Assembly: GCA_943354455.1 (NCBI GenBank) | Contig: CALRCB010000013.1 | Span: 1-10,251, forward strand | DNA from: Candidatus Staskawiczbacteria bacterium | GTDB taxonomy: Bacteria; Patescibacteriota; Minisyncoccia; Minisyncoccales; Staskawiczbacteraceae | DNA length: 10,251 bases | Direction of reading: 5' to 3' | Shown here: piece after piece, positions 1-7,851 of the stretch | How the letters are laid out: each line of letters begins with the position of its first letter | Position numbering within the stretch: position 1 is the stretch's first letter | The notes under the pieces: generated by a model | Database searches by the model: none | What the model was told of the DNA's origin: nothing | What the model saw: only the letters and a program-made list of their open reading frames with translations | Translations under genes and position numbers: made by a program

Positions 1-2705
1 AGTGTGCCCCCATCAGGGTCTTTAATAGTTGTAGGTGAAGAAGAAGAATAGGTTACTGTGTTAGTAGCAGTGGAGGCGCTGAAAGTACCTGCTCCGGAAA
101 TAGGAGTACCATTATTAAGCTGTAATGTAGAGCCATTACCCTGTGCCCAATTACCTGTGAGAGTTAAAGTTGATGTTACTAAAACTGTGCCACCTGTATA
201 GTTATTGGTGGTAGTGCCACTGGAAACTGTCATCGCACCTCCCCAGATAATTCCTCCAGTCCCCGAGCCCGCTAGATTTCCTATTAAGTCGCTGGAACCG
301 CTACCAAGGTTAACCGAGTTCGAACTACTTTGAGTAAGCCCTGCACCAAGAGCCACTACCGGGTTTTGGCCCGACATATCAAAAGTGCCTCCCGAGTTTA
401 CGGTGACGGCGCCGGTGAAGGTTTTGGTTCCGGTAGAACCAGTTGCCGAATTAAGGGTACCGGAAATTGAGGTAATGCCGGCAAAGGTAACTGCTACGGC
501 TCCCAGGGAAAGAGTTCCGCTTGATACTGTAAGTTTACCAAATGTGTAGGCGCCAGTTATTGAGCTCGTGCCAGTTGAAACCAGAGTGCTTGCCGAATTT
601 ATGGAAAGTGTTCCGCCCGAACCAATCGCACCCGCCAAATTTATCGTAGCGGTACTCGTAGTGGTTAATTGAGCATAAGCTTCATCATTGGATGAAAAGC
701 TAATGCCAGTGGAAGCAGTAAGAGTTCCGGTACTTGCCGAAATTTTACCTATTTGTCCCCCCGCAGAATTACTACCATAAATAGTAATAAGGCCTGTTAC
801 CGCCAAAGTACCGGTTCCAACAGCAATTTCATTAGTCTCACTATTCATAAAACTACTTGGAGTAGTAAGATCAAGCGCACCACTTACATTAAGAGTATTG
901 CCATTTAGTATCAGGGTGCTACCCGATAATGCAAAGGAATTAAATGTAAATGAAGCTATGGTAATAGGAGTTACATCAAGAGTCATAGTAAAACCAAAGC
1001 CAATTTTTACTGTGTCGCTATTTCCATTTCCAGACGAACCCGGATAACTGCTATTACAATTTGTCCATTGATTTGGGTCGCTCCAGTTAACAGTGCCACC
1101 AAGACCGGTTGTTTCGCACGCAAACCCCGGATCAATGATTTGGTCAATTTCTACCCCAATTGCTGGGTCGGACCCCGCAACTTTCAAATCAAATGTGTCA
1201 GTGGGATTTTGTAAATTAGTAAGAAGAATTCTATATTTTTTATCTTGGCCAATTGGGAAAAATGTGGCAATTGGGTCAGTGGCAATATTTCCATTTTGGT
1301 CAACTGGGTAGACTTCTATTGTGGCCGGCTGACTTTCATCAGTCGATTTGGCATATAAAGTGATATCTTTAGTATTATCAAGAACGGTGGCAAAGGTAGC
1401 TCGCACCCACTGATTGTTTTCTATGGCTTGATATATTTGGTCGCGGTCACGCACCTGCTCAGAAATATCATTGATAATTTCTTTGTTTTTATCAAGGTGA
1501 AGGGCTTTGGAAATAAAAATAATATAAAAAGTTTGTTCAGATAAATGCGGAACAGTCCATTCTATATAATCCAACTTTCCATTGTCATTGGTGTCATAGG
1601 CATTAAACAGCATATTTTCATTATTATTGTTTTTCCATTTAACTTTAATTTTACCTTCCTGGCCCACATTAAATATTTCTGGAATTTTAGTAAAAGCCAA
1701 CACATTAGTTAATGGGTTTTTCGGGTCTTCATTAGGAGCTGAAACCGTGACTTCTTTTCCTTTAACGGTGTCTTGCTCGGTAATTACCGAAGCCGGAATT
1801 TGGTAATCAATTTGAACATATTCTTGGTCTTCTGGCTCGGCCTTTTGGACTGGAAGCTCAACCAGCTCTTTGGCTGGAATTTCTTTTGGTGATTCAAAAA
1901 CTGCTTCAATTTTATCTTGGGTCGGCTCTTCTTGAACTGGCTGTTCTTGAACTGGTTGTTCAGTCACCCCCTCAGGTTGAGGATCCACAGGCACCTGATC
2001 AGACAAATTCACAAAAATGGCACCTTGTGTTTTAATAGTCTCTATTGGTTGACTAGATTGATCTATTGGAGTTTCTATTGGAGTTTCTATTGGAGTTTCT
2101 ATTGGAGCAATTTCTTCAATTTCGGCCGGAACACCGATAATGTTGGCGGTAAAAAAATTCTTTATGCCCGAAAAAATGCCAAAGACAATGCCTTGTTTTT
2201 TTGGAACTGGACTAGAATTTTTAGCAAGAGAAGTTTTTTGAATAGCCAAGGCTAATTGATGTTTTTCTTGCAGTGAAATATAGTTGGTTTGATTTGGATC
2301 TGAAGAGATTATTTTATTAGCTTGGTCTTTAGTAACAATTTTAAAAGTGACATTTGAGGCATTCTTAGGAATTTCAATAAAGTGATGCTGGTTGGTAATG
2401 GAAGATTTTTTTACAAGCACGGCATATTTAATAGGTTTTCCAACTACCGCTAAAGAAGTTTGATTAATGTTAGCATCTTTGATTGTCAAAGAACGCATAG
2501 TCGGTTTTAAAAATAAGAAATTAACGGAAAAAACGATAAAAGAGACAACAATAGCAAGAATTACCAATTTCTTTTTAGAAAGGCGAAAAGGAAGATGAAA
2601 ATATGGCTTTTTTGGTTTGACAAAATCGACTTGCGGTAAAGCCTTTTTTTCTTGAGAAATTTGAATAGATTCTACCTGATAATTAAAATATTTTTTAAGT
2701 TTCAT
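1..2705 (-). CDS. Large membrane-anchored surface protein, beta-repeat region, C-terminus beyond the left edge
   Basis: The frame is open without a stop from ATG at 2705-2703 to the window edge, giving 901 codons of a longer protein. Seen: a basic cytoplasmic head (1-46), one hydrophobic segment (about 47-66) with no lipobox, and a mixed region to about 180. Next come low-complexity linkers (PIET repeats near 200-216, PVQEQ/PVQEE near 250-260) and an EF-hand-like acidic loop D371-T-N-D-N-G-K-L-D-Y-I-E382 followed by WTVPHLS. I know that last motif from big CPR and archaeal surface proteins. From C530 (C-E-T-T, then W-S-D-P-N-Q-W) onward the sequence is Gly/Ser/Thr/Asn-rich with alternating hydrophobics, as in autotransporter or haemagglutinin-like beta-solenoids. 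Inferred role: cell-surface stalk or adhesin, anchored by its N-terminus and exposed outside. It is transcribed divergently from uvrC. No Shine-Dalgarno precedes the start. The specific function is unknown. Confidence 0.85.
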   Translation of the reverse strand, partial: MKLKKYFNYQVESIQISQEKKALPQVDFVKPKKPYFHLPFRLSKKKLVILAIVVSFIVFSVNFLFLKPTMRSLTIKDANINQTSLAVVGKPIKYAVLVKKSSITNQHHFIEIPKNASNVTFKIVTKDQANKIISSDPNQTNYISLQEKHQLALAIQKTSLAKNSSPVPKKQGIVFGIFSGIKNFFTANIIGVPAEIEEIAPIETPIETPIETPIDQSSQPIETIKTQGAIFVNLSDQVPVDPQPEGVTEQPVQEQPVQEEPTQDKIEAVFESPKEIPAKELVELPVQKAEPEDQEYVQIDYQIPASVITEQDTVKGKEVTVSAPNEDPKNPLTNVLAFTKIPEIFNVGQEGKIKVKWKNNNNENMLFNAYDTNDNGKLDYIEWTVPHLSEQTFYIIFISKALHLDKNKEIINDISEQVRDRDQIYQAIENNQWVRATFATVLDNTKDITLYAKSTDESQPATIEVYPVDQNGNIATDPIATFFPIGQDKKYRILLTNLQNPTDTFDLKVAGSDPAIGVEIDQIIDPGFACETTGLGGTVNWSDPNQWTNCNSSYPGSSGNGNSDTVKIGFGFTMTLDVTPITIASFTFNSFALSGSTLILNGNTLNVSGALDLTTPSSFMNSETNEIAVGTGTLAVTGLITIYGSNSAGGQIGKISASTGTLTASTGISFSSNDEAYAQLTTTSTATINLAGAIGSGGTLSINSASTLVSTGTSSITGAYTFGKLTVSSGTLSLGAVAVTFAGITSISGTLNSATGSTGTKTFTGAVTVNSGGTFDMSGQNPVVALGAGLTQSSSNSVNLGSGSSDLIGNLAGSGTGGIIWGGAMTVSSGTTTNNYTGGTVLVTSTLTLTGNWAQGNGSTLQLNNGTPISGAGTFSASTATNTVTYSSSSPTTIKDPDGGT
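1929..1958 (-). repeat. Two 15-bp tandem repeats (PVQEQ/PVQEE coding)
   Basis: Two adjacent copies of TTCTTGAACTGGCTG and TTCTTGAACTGGTTG differ by one base. On the minus strand they encode Pro-Val-Gln-Glu-rich linker inside the surface protein. The unit is a multiple of three, so copy changes would keep the frame. Confidence 0.85.
2062..2109 (-). repeat. Four 12-bp tandem repeats (PIET coding)
   Basis: Four consecutive units begin TCTATTGGAG (three followed by TT, the last by CA) and encode Pro-Ile-Glu-Thr repeats in the linker of the surface protein. A degenerate fifth unit lies at 2041-2050. The units are almost identical at DNA level, so recent slippage expansion is likely. Confidence 0.9.
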
Positions 2706-2730
2706 CTAAAATACAAATAAACGTTTTTTT

Positions 2731-2739
2731 ATTATATCA
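2731..2739 (-). promoter_or_regulatory. Extended -10 promoter of the surface protein gene
   Basis: On the minus strand the sequence reads TGATATAAT, a perfect TATAAT with the TGn extension. No good -35 hexamer is present, which is usual for extended -10 promoters. The predicted start near 2724 leaves a roughly 19-nt AT-rich leader with no ribosome binding site before the ATG at 2705. Confidence 0.55.
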
Positions 2740-2806
2740 TAATTTTAAAATACAACCACTGCAAAATATGTGTATAAATAGTATTGCTTGTGCAAGAAAA
2801 ATAAAG

Positions 2807-2838
2807 TTGCCAGATTGTTATCTTTATTGTAGTATTAT
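2807..2838 (+). promoter_or_regulatory. Promoter of uvrC, implying a leaderless message
   Basis: TTGCCA (2807-2812), a 17-base spacer and TAGTAT (2830-2835). TATTAT at 2833-2838 is an overlapping -10 alternative. Either choice puts transcription start at about 2842-2845, that is, on or just before the uvrC ATG at 2845. There is no room for a Shine-Dalgarno sequence. Confidence 0.45.
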
Positions 2839-2844
2839 ATAGAA

Positions 2845-4110
2845 ATGAATATATTCAGTTTTATATTGAAAAGTGATACGGAAAAGCTCCCAAAAACTGC
2901 GGGGGTGTATTCCTTTTGGTTAAAAAATGAGGTAATTTACATCGGAAAATCCATAAATATTAAAGACCGGGTGAAAAATCACTTTTTCCAGCCAACGTAT
3001 AAAGATGACCTATATATAGAAAGTGTGGAAAAAATTGGGTTCATAGAAACGAAGTCAGAAATTGAAGCTCTAGTACTGGAAGCCAGTTTAATTAAAAAAT
3101 ACCAGCCAAAGTTTAACGCCGTTTGGCGCGATGATAAAAATTACTTTTATGTGGCTGTGGAGGGAAAAAAATGTCCTATCATTTATATCTGTCACCAGAA
3201 AAAATACCCAAATGCTAAATACATCGGCCCCTTTACCGAAGGAAATGCCTTAAAAAAAACTTTAAAATTCTTACGAAAAGTATTCCCCTACTACACAACC
3301 ATTAAACACCCGAAAAATAATTGCCAGTGGTGTAACTTGGGGCTTTGCCCGGGCGCAAAACCAAATTTAGTGGAGTACAAAAAAAATATAAAAAAATTGT
3401 CATTGATTTTAGAAGGCAAGCGTAAAGCCGTGTTATATTCTTTAAGAAAAGAAATGGCGGATTTATCAGAAAAAAATAATTATGAAGAAGCTTTAAAAAT
3501 CCGAGATAAAATTTCTGATTTAGAACAGGTAATGGCGCATACCAGTGTTATCGAAAATTCCAAACTTGTGCAAGGACAGTCCTTGCTAAATAAGTGGGTG
3601 AAAACGGAGAAAGTATTAAAAGAAATTTTACAGTTAAAAGCGCCGATTTCAAAAATTGAGTGCTATGATATTTCTAATATTCAAGGTACCCAAGCCGTGG
3701 GGTCCATGGTGGTTTTTGTAAATGGGGCGCCAGATAAAAGCCAATACAAAAAATTCAGGATAAAAATTGAAAATAAGCCCAATGACATTGCTATGCTTAA
3801 CGAAGTATTAACACGCCGACTTGCCCACCCAGAATGGGGATATCCACAGGTAATGTTAATTGATGGCGGAATCGCCCAATTAAATATTGGAATAAAAAGC
3901 AAAGCCGGATTTGCGGATGCCCAAAAAATAAAAATCATTTCTATTGCCAAAGGCAAGCGGGAACTGCTTATGGAAAGCCAAAAAGAAAAAATCCCCCTAA
4001 AGGCCTTGCCCCAAGAAATTTATAACCTAATTGTGCACTTAGATGACGAAGCCCACCGCTTTGCCATCACTTATCATAAGAAGTTAAGAAAAAAGGCTTT
4101 ATTACAATAG
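2845..4110 (+). CDS. uvrC: UvrC, short form lacking the C-terminal helix-hairpin-helix domain
   Basis: Excision nuclease subunit that makes both incisions around UvrB-marked DNA damage in nucleotide excision repair. Seen: N-terminal GIY-YIG nuclease (G20-V-Y22, Y32-I-G34, K35, R42, E79), a Cys cluster C-Q-W-C-N-L-G-L-C in the normal place, the UvrB-contacting UVR helix pair (about 200-230), and the RNase H-like 5' nuclease core. In that core the usual catalytic residues align as D275 (YDISNIQG), D314 (NDIAM), D340 (LIDGG) and H404 (EAHRFAI). The protein is 421 residues against about 600 in the family. It stops just after the RNase H fold, so the (HhH)2 DNA-binding domain is missing. The stretch between the UVR helices and D275 is only about 45 residues, much shorter than usual. 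Both nuclease sites look intact, so it is probably a streamlined functional enzyme rather than a pseudogene. The start is the ATG just downstream of the promoter; stop TAG. Confidence 0.95.
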   Translation: MNIFSFILKSDTEKLPKTAGVYSFWLKNEVIYIGKSINIKDRVKNHFFQPTYKDDLYIESVEKIGFIETKSEIEALVLEASLIKKYQPKFNAVWRDDKNYFYVAVEGKKCPIIYICHQKKYPNAKYIGPFTEGNALKKTLKFLRKVFPYYTTIKHPKNNCQWCNLGLCPGAKPNLVEYKKNIKKLSLILEGKRKAVLYSLRKEMADLSEKNNYEEALKIRDKISDLEQVMAHTSVIENSKLVQGQSLLNKWVKTEKVLKEILQLKAPISKIECYDISNIQGTQAVGSMVVFVNGAPDKSQYKKFRIKIENKPNDIAMLNEVLTRRLAHPEWGYPQVMLIDGGIAQLNIGIKSKAGFADAQKIKIISIAKGKRELLMESQKEKIPLKALPQEIYNLIVHLDDEAHRFAITYHKKLRKKALLQ

Positions 4111-4113
4111 GAA

Positions 4114-4142
4114 TTGATATTTTTACAAAACTCTGCTATTAT
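4114..4142 (+). promoter_or_regulatory. Promoter of the holin-like/secG operon
   Basis: TTGATA (4114-4119), exactly 17 bases, then TATTAT (4137-4142) preceded by TGC, an extended -10. The start of transcription falls at about 4149-4150, on the ATG at 4150, so the message appears leaderless. The TTG at 4114 is therefore better read as part of the -35 box than as a start codon. Confidence 0.65.
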
Positions 4143-4149
4143 CAATTTA

Positions 4150-4542
4150 ATGAAACGTCTTCTCTATCAAATGATTAGCGCTGGGGTTGGTTTGTGGTTG
4201 GCAACAATATTTGTTACCGGAGTTACGGTAACCGCTTATTCTGGCTCAAACTTTTACGGAATAAACTTGTCAGAAACATGGAAATTATTTATTCTCCTAG
4301 GAATCATCTTAGGCTTACTTAATTATTTTGTAAAACCAATTTTAAATGTAATTACTTTACCATTGCGAATTATCACCTTGGGATTATTTGGATTTGCGGT
4401 AAATATGTTTTTAATTTGGGTGGTAGATTATATTTTTACAGAATTTAGTGCGCCATTTTTACACCCCTTATTATGGACCACCTTAATTATTTGGGTACTT
4501 AATATTGTTTTTTCAAAAATATTTATAAAAGAAACTAATTAA
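4150..4542 (+). CDS. Phage holin family 4-like small membrane protein
   Basis: A 130-residue integral membrane protein with four predicted hydrophobic helices (about 8-27, 44-60, 72-95, 106-124). The pattern GIILGLLNYFVKPILNVITLPL followed by ITLGLFGFAVNMFLIW is typical of the phage_holin_4 superfamily (YvlD-like), widespread chromosomal proteins of unknown function despite the phage name. An in-frame TTG at 4114 would add 12 residues, but it lies inside the -35 box and is not preferred. The gene ends 13 bases before secG, so the two are probably co-transcribed. No phage genes are nearby, so a lysis role is not supported. Confidence 0.85.
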   Translation: MKRLLYQMISAGVGLWLATIFVTGVTVTAYSGSNFYGINLSETWKLFILLGIILGLLNYFVKPILNVITLPLRIITLGLFGFAVNMFLIWVVDYIFTEFSAPFLHPLLWTTLIIWVLNIVFSKIFIKETN

Positions 4543-4555
4543 CAATTAACTTTTT

Positions 4556-4786
4556 ATGATAGATACACACCAAATTTTGTTTTTTTCCCAAATTGCCATT
4601 TCAGTAATTTTAATTATTTTAATAGCCGTACAGCAAAGAGGAACAGCCTTAGGGGCCGGCTTTGGTGGCAGTGGAGGCGGGGAATCTTACTCATCTCGCC
4701 GTGGAATACAAAAGAAACTATATTACGCTACTATTGTAGTATCAGCTCTCTTTATCATTTTAGGTATTGCGGGACTTTTAATCTAA
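4556..4786 (+). CDS. secG: Preprotein translocase subunit SecG
   Basis: Small accessory subunit of the SecYEG channel that helps SecA-driven protein export across the cytoplasmic membrane. It has 76 residues, the usual size. Seen: helix 1 (about 7-25), the conserved Q-Q-R-G-T loop start (26-30), the glycine-rich cytoplasmic loop GAGFGGSGGGES (33-44), and helix 2 (about 56-76). No Shine-Dalgarno is visible. The stop is 15 bases before the solute-binding protein gene, which itself needs export, so the operon pairs a translocon part with an exported client. Confidence 0.93.
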   Translation: MIDTHQILFFSQIAISVILIILIAVQQRGTALGAGFGGSGGGESYSSRRGIQKKLYYATIVVSALFIILGIAGLLI

Positions 4787-4801
4787 TTTTGCACCAAACT
4801 C

Positions 4802-6763
4802 ATGAATTTTAAATTTCCGAGTTTTGCTCAATGGAAACAAATTTTTAAAGTACTACAAAGAAAAGAAAAGAAAACTCTTTTAGTTTTTTTCGCATTACTA
4901 GTCACCTCTTTTGGGTTCTTGGTAATAAATTTTTATATAAGTAACACTATTGTTACTCCTGCTTTTGGTGGAGAATATACTGAAGGAATTGTTGGCCAAC
5001 CAAGATTTATCAATCCCATTTACGGTGAAACCAATGATATTGACCGTACATTGATTGATTTAGTATTTTCGGGCCTAATGACTTATGATAATAACGGAAA
5101 CATCGTAACCGATTTGGCCAGCAGCTATACCCTTTCTCCAGATGAAAAAACCTACACTTTCATATTAAAAGACAATATTGTGTGGCACGACCGCAGACCA
5201 CTTACCGCCGATGATGTGATATTTACCATAAAAACCATTCAAAATTCAGATTATAAAAGCCCACTTAGGGCCAACTGGATAGACGTGAACGCGGAAAAAT
5301 TATCTGACAAATCAGTTAAACTAACTTTAAAACAATCTTATAATTCTTTTTTGGAGAACTGTACTTTAAAAATAATTCCAAAACACATTTGGGTAAATAT
5401 CCTACCGGAAAATTTCACCCTTTCGTCTTATAATTTGCAACCCATTGGCTCGGGACCATTTGAATTTTCAGGCCTTAGTCAAGATAACTCCGGATTTATA
5501 CAAAGCTTGAATTTATCATCAAACCGTAAATATTATAACAAAACTTCTTTCATTGCTAGCATAAATGTTAAATTCTTTGAAAAAACCGATGATTTAATCA
5601 GGTCCGCCAAGACAAGAACCATTGATGGATTTGCCACAGGCACTTTTGAAAAAATAAAAACCAAACAATTTAAAACATATTCTTTTACTTTGCCGAGGTA
5701 TTTTGCCGTATTTTTCAACAATCAAAAATCATCCATTTTTGCCGACGCTAATATACGAAAAGCAATGACCTATTCTGTAAACAAAGATGAATTGGTACAA
5801 AAAATAAGTACTAATCCCGATAGTATTGTAAAAGTTGATTCTCCTATTTTATCCGATTTTTATGGCTTTAAAGAGCCGACCAACTTGTATGAATTTGATA
5901 TTAAAGAAGCCGATACTCTTTTAGATAAAACCGGATTTAAAAAAAACGCCGATAGTATAAGAGAAAAAATCACCACCAAAAAACCGGCTTTTCAATTTAA
6001 AGACTACCTTAAATTAGGATCCAAGGGGCCTGAAGTAGCCCAGCTTCAATCATGCTTGACTCATTTACCTGAAAAAAAATTTGCTGATTTATTAAAAGAT
6101 GAAACTAATGGGACTTACGGCACTGCCACTGAAAACGCAATAACAGAATTCCAAAAAAACTATTTTTCAGACTTAAAGCCAACCGGTGAAACAGGTACTA
6201 GTACTCGCCGAAAATTAAATGAATTATGTGTGCCAGCTTCAAATAATATACAGCAATTAAAATTCACGCTGGTTACCGTAAATCAGTCTCAATTAGTCCA
6301 AGTGGCAAATTTGTTGAAAAACTATTGGGCAACTGTTGGCGTGTTGGTTGAAATTAACGCTGTAAATATTGCCGATTTAAAACCCATTATTAAAAACCGA
6401 AGTTACGATGCACTATTGTATGGTGAAACATTGGGAATGGAGCCAGATTTGTACCCATTCTGGTATTCATCCCAAAAACAAGACCCTGGCTTGAACCTTT
6501 CACTATATGAAAACAAAGACATTGATAAATTATTGAAAGATGCGCGCCAGAATTCAGATGAAATCAAAAAAGCGCAGAGTTTGGAAAAGATACAAGATAT
6601 TTTACTAAAAGATGCTCCTGCTTTATTTTTGTATAATCCAAACTATATCTACTTTGCATCGATAAAAGTTTTAGGCATAGATACTAAAAAAATCGCCGAC
6701 CCAGCAAAGCGTTTTATTAATATTAACAATTGGTTCTTAAAAACCAAAAGAGTATGGAAATAG
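4802..6763 (+). CDS. Family 5 extracellular solute-binding protein with an inserted peptidoglycan-binding domain
   Basis: Peptide/nickel-type ABC transporter binding protein of 653 residues. Seen: a cytoplasmic basic head, an uncleaved membrane anchor (about 25-45; no lipobox Cys), then the SBP_bac_5 fold. Family motifs include N-P-I-Y-G near the start, VWHDRRPLTADDV (127-139), IIPKHIW and IGSGPFEF. After LLDKTGFKK, where ordinary members have a short loop, a PG_binding_1-like domain is inserted (about 403-476: LKLGSKGPEVAQLQ, then AITEFQKNY, TGETGTSTRRKLNELC). The binding fold then resumes with LKFTLVTVNQSQ. C418 and C476 sit at the two ends of the insert and could form a disulfide. Inferred role: captures oligopeptides outside the membrane while held to the cell wall. 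No permease or ATPase genes lie in the window, so a structural or sensory role is also possible. Its last 10 bases overlap the next gene. Confidence 0.88.
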   Translation: MNFKFPSFAQWKQIFKVLQRKEKKTLLVFFALLVTSFGFLVINFYISNTIVTPAFGGEYTEGIVGQPRFINPIYGETNDIDRTLIDLVFSGLMTYDNNGNIVTDLASSYTLSPDEKTYTFILKDNIVWHDRRPLTADDVIFTIKTIQNSDYKSPLRANWIDVNAEKLSDKSVKLTLKQSYNSFLENCTLKIIPKHIWVNILPENFTLSSYNLQPIGSGPFEFSGLSQDNSGFIQSLNLSSNRKYYNKTSFIASINVKFFEKTDDLIRSAKTRTIDGFATGTFEKIKTKQFKTYSFTLPRYFAVFFNNQKSSIFADANIRKAMTYSVNKDELVQKISTNPDSIVKVDSPILSDFYGFKEPTNLYEFDIKEADTLLDKTGFKKNADSIREKITTKKPAFQFKDYLKLGSKGPEVAQLQSCLTHLPEKKFADLLKDETNGTYGTATENAITEFQKNYFSDLKPTGETGTSTRRKLNELCVPASNNIQQLKFTLVTVNQSQLVQVANLLKNYWATVGVLVEINAVNIADLKPIIKNRSYDALLYGETLGMEPDLYPFWYSSQKQDPGLNLSLYENKDIDKLLKDARQNSDEIKKAQSLEKIQDILLKDAPALFLYNPNYIYFASIKVLGIDTKKIADPAKRFININNWFLKTKRVWK

Positions 6764-7764
6764 TCAACAATAAAATAGACAAATTCAATTTGCGACAAGT
6801 TATTTTGCAATCACCAGACCAATTAACAGCCGGTTTAAAATTAGCAAACTATACAAAAGTAAAGGGGGATTTTAGCAATATTATTATTTGTGGAATGGGC
6901 GGGTCTGCTCTGCCAGCCCACATTTTGGCAAACTTAGACAAAACCAAAGTGCCAATTTTTATCCATAAAGATTATGGATTGAGTCATAAGGCCGATGAAA
7001 ATAGCTTAGTTATTTGCATTTCTTATTCGGGCAACACCGAAGAAACAATTTCTGGCCTGAAAGACGCACTGCGAAAAGGGGTAAAAATTGTGGGAATGGC
7101 TTCGGGCGGAGAAATTGAGGCACTTTGCACAAAAAATAGCATTCCCTTTGTGAAAATTCCAAGTGGAATTCAGCCGCGCTATGCTACTGGATACATTTTT
7201 TCTTCCATGGCAAAAGTGTTGGAAAATTGCGAATTATTACAAAAAACTTCTATGGAATTTGGGGGCCTGGCAGAAAAATTAAAAGCCGTTAACCTGTCCC
7301 AAGAAAAAGAAGGAATTTCCTTGGCCAAAAAATTATTCAAAAAAATTCCGGTTGTATATAGTTCAAGCAATTTAAAAGACGTAGCGCGCATTTGGAAAAT
7401 TAAGTTTAACGAAAACGCCAAAATTCCCGCTTTTTACAATTACTTCCCGGAATTAAACCACAATGAAATGGTGGGGTACGCCGGGCTAAAAAAAATTGGC
7501 ACTAAAAACTTTTTTGCCATTATCTTGCAAGATCAAAAAGACCACCCAAGAATCAAAGAACGCATGGAATTGACCGCAAAATTAATTAAGAAAAATGGCG
7601 CAAACGCCCAAATCGTTAAAGTGAAAGAAGGCAGTGACTTATTTAAAATCTTTTCCGCCCTGTTGCTTGGCGATTGGGTTTCGTATCACCTAGCTTTGCT
7701 GCAAAAAATTGACCCAACCCAAGTACAAATTGTTGAAGATTTCAAAAGACTGTTGAAAAAGTAG
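6754..7764 (+). CDS. Bifunctional phosphoglucose/phosphomannose isomerase
   Basis: Archaeal-type sugar isomerase of the SIS family that interconverts glucose-6-P, fructose-6-P and mannose-6-P, linking glycolysis with mannose/GDP-sugar supply; cytoplasmic. Its 336 residues are normal length. Seen: GMGGSA (47-52) and SYSGNTEET (90-98) of the first SIS domain, PRYATGY with R142, and the signature NENAK...FPELNHNE. E220 and H236 are spaced as the catalytic Glu203/His219 pair of the Pyrobaculum enzyme, and R142 corresponds to its Arg135. The start is the ATG inside the end of the preceding gene (ATGGAAATAG overlap). An in-frame TTG at 6730 would extend the overlap and is less likely. A weak AGAG lies 4 bases before the ATG. 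The stop is 5 bases before tRNA-Leu. This type of isomerase, in place of classical Pgi, is common in CPR genomes. Confidence 0.93.
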   Translation: MEIVNNKIDKFNLRQVILQSPDQLTAGLKLANYTKVKGDFSNIIICGMGGSALPAHILANLDKTKVPIFIHKDYGLSHKADENSLVICISYSGNTEETISGLKDALRKGVKIVGMASGGEIEALCTKNSIPFVKIPSGIQPRYATGYIFSSMAKVLENCELLQKTSMEFGGLAEKLKAVNLSQEKEGISLAKKLFKKIPVVYSSSNLKDVARIWKIKFNENAKIPAFYNYFPELNHNEMVGYAGLKKIGTKNFFAIILQDQKDHPRIKERMELTAKLIKKNGANAQIVKVKEGSDLFKIFSALLLGDWVSYHLALLQKIDPTQVQIVEDFKRLLKK

Positions 7765-7769
7765 CCCCT

Positions 7770-7851
7770 GCCCGGGTGGAGAAATTGGGAAACTCGTACG
7801 TTTCAGGTACGTATGCCGAAAGGCTTGCAGGTTCGACTCCTGTCCCGGGCA
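7770..7851 (+). tRNA. trnL: tRNA-Leu (CAG)
   Basis: Class II tRNA. Acceptor GCCCGGG (7770-7776) pairs with CCCGGGC (7844-7850). The 3-bp D stem GAG/CTC (7779-7781, 7793-7795) has GGG in its loop. Anticodon stem TACGT/ACGTA closes loop TTCAGGT with anticodon CAG (7804-7806). The long variable arm GCC-GAAA-GGC (7815-7824) is typical of Leu. The T arm is GCAGG-TTCGACT-CCTGT. Discriminator A7851 fits leucine. The genome encodes CCC, not CCA, so CCA must be added. The gene sits 5 bases after the isomerase stop with no promoter of its own visible, so it is probably cut out of the operon transcript. Confidence 0.96.

Noticed and set aside
1093..2255. Plus-strand open frames of 72 and 112 codons antisense to the surface protein
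   Set aside because: They mirror the repeats and codon bias of the minus-strand gene (for example FYWS repeats opposite PIET) and have no start signals.
2784..2795. TTGCTTGTGCAA mini-palindrome in the divergent intergenic region
   Set aside because: Only four base pairs per arm; expected by chance in AT-rich sequence.
4114..4149. TTG start giving a 12-residue longer holin-like protein
   Set aside because: The TTG is the start of a TTGATA -35 box with 17-base spacing to an extended -10; ATG at 4150 fits the family start.
4150..4542. Prophage remnant, suggested by the holin-like protein
   Set aside because: No other phage genes, integrase or attachment repeats are nearby; this family is common as ordinary chromosomal membrane protein.
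6730..6753. TTG start giving an 8-residue longer isomerase
   Set aside because: ATG at 6754 gives the usual short overlap and normal N-terminus.
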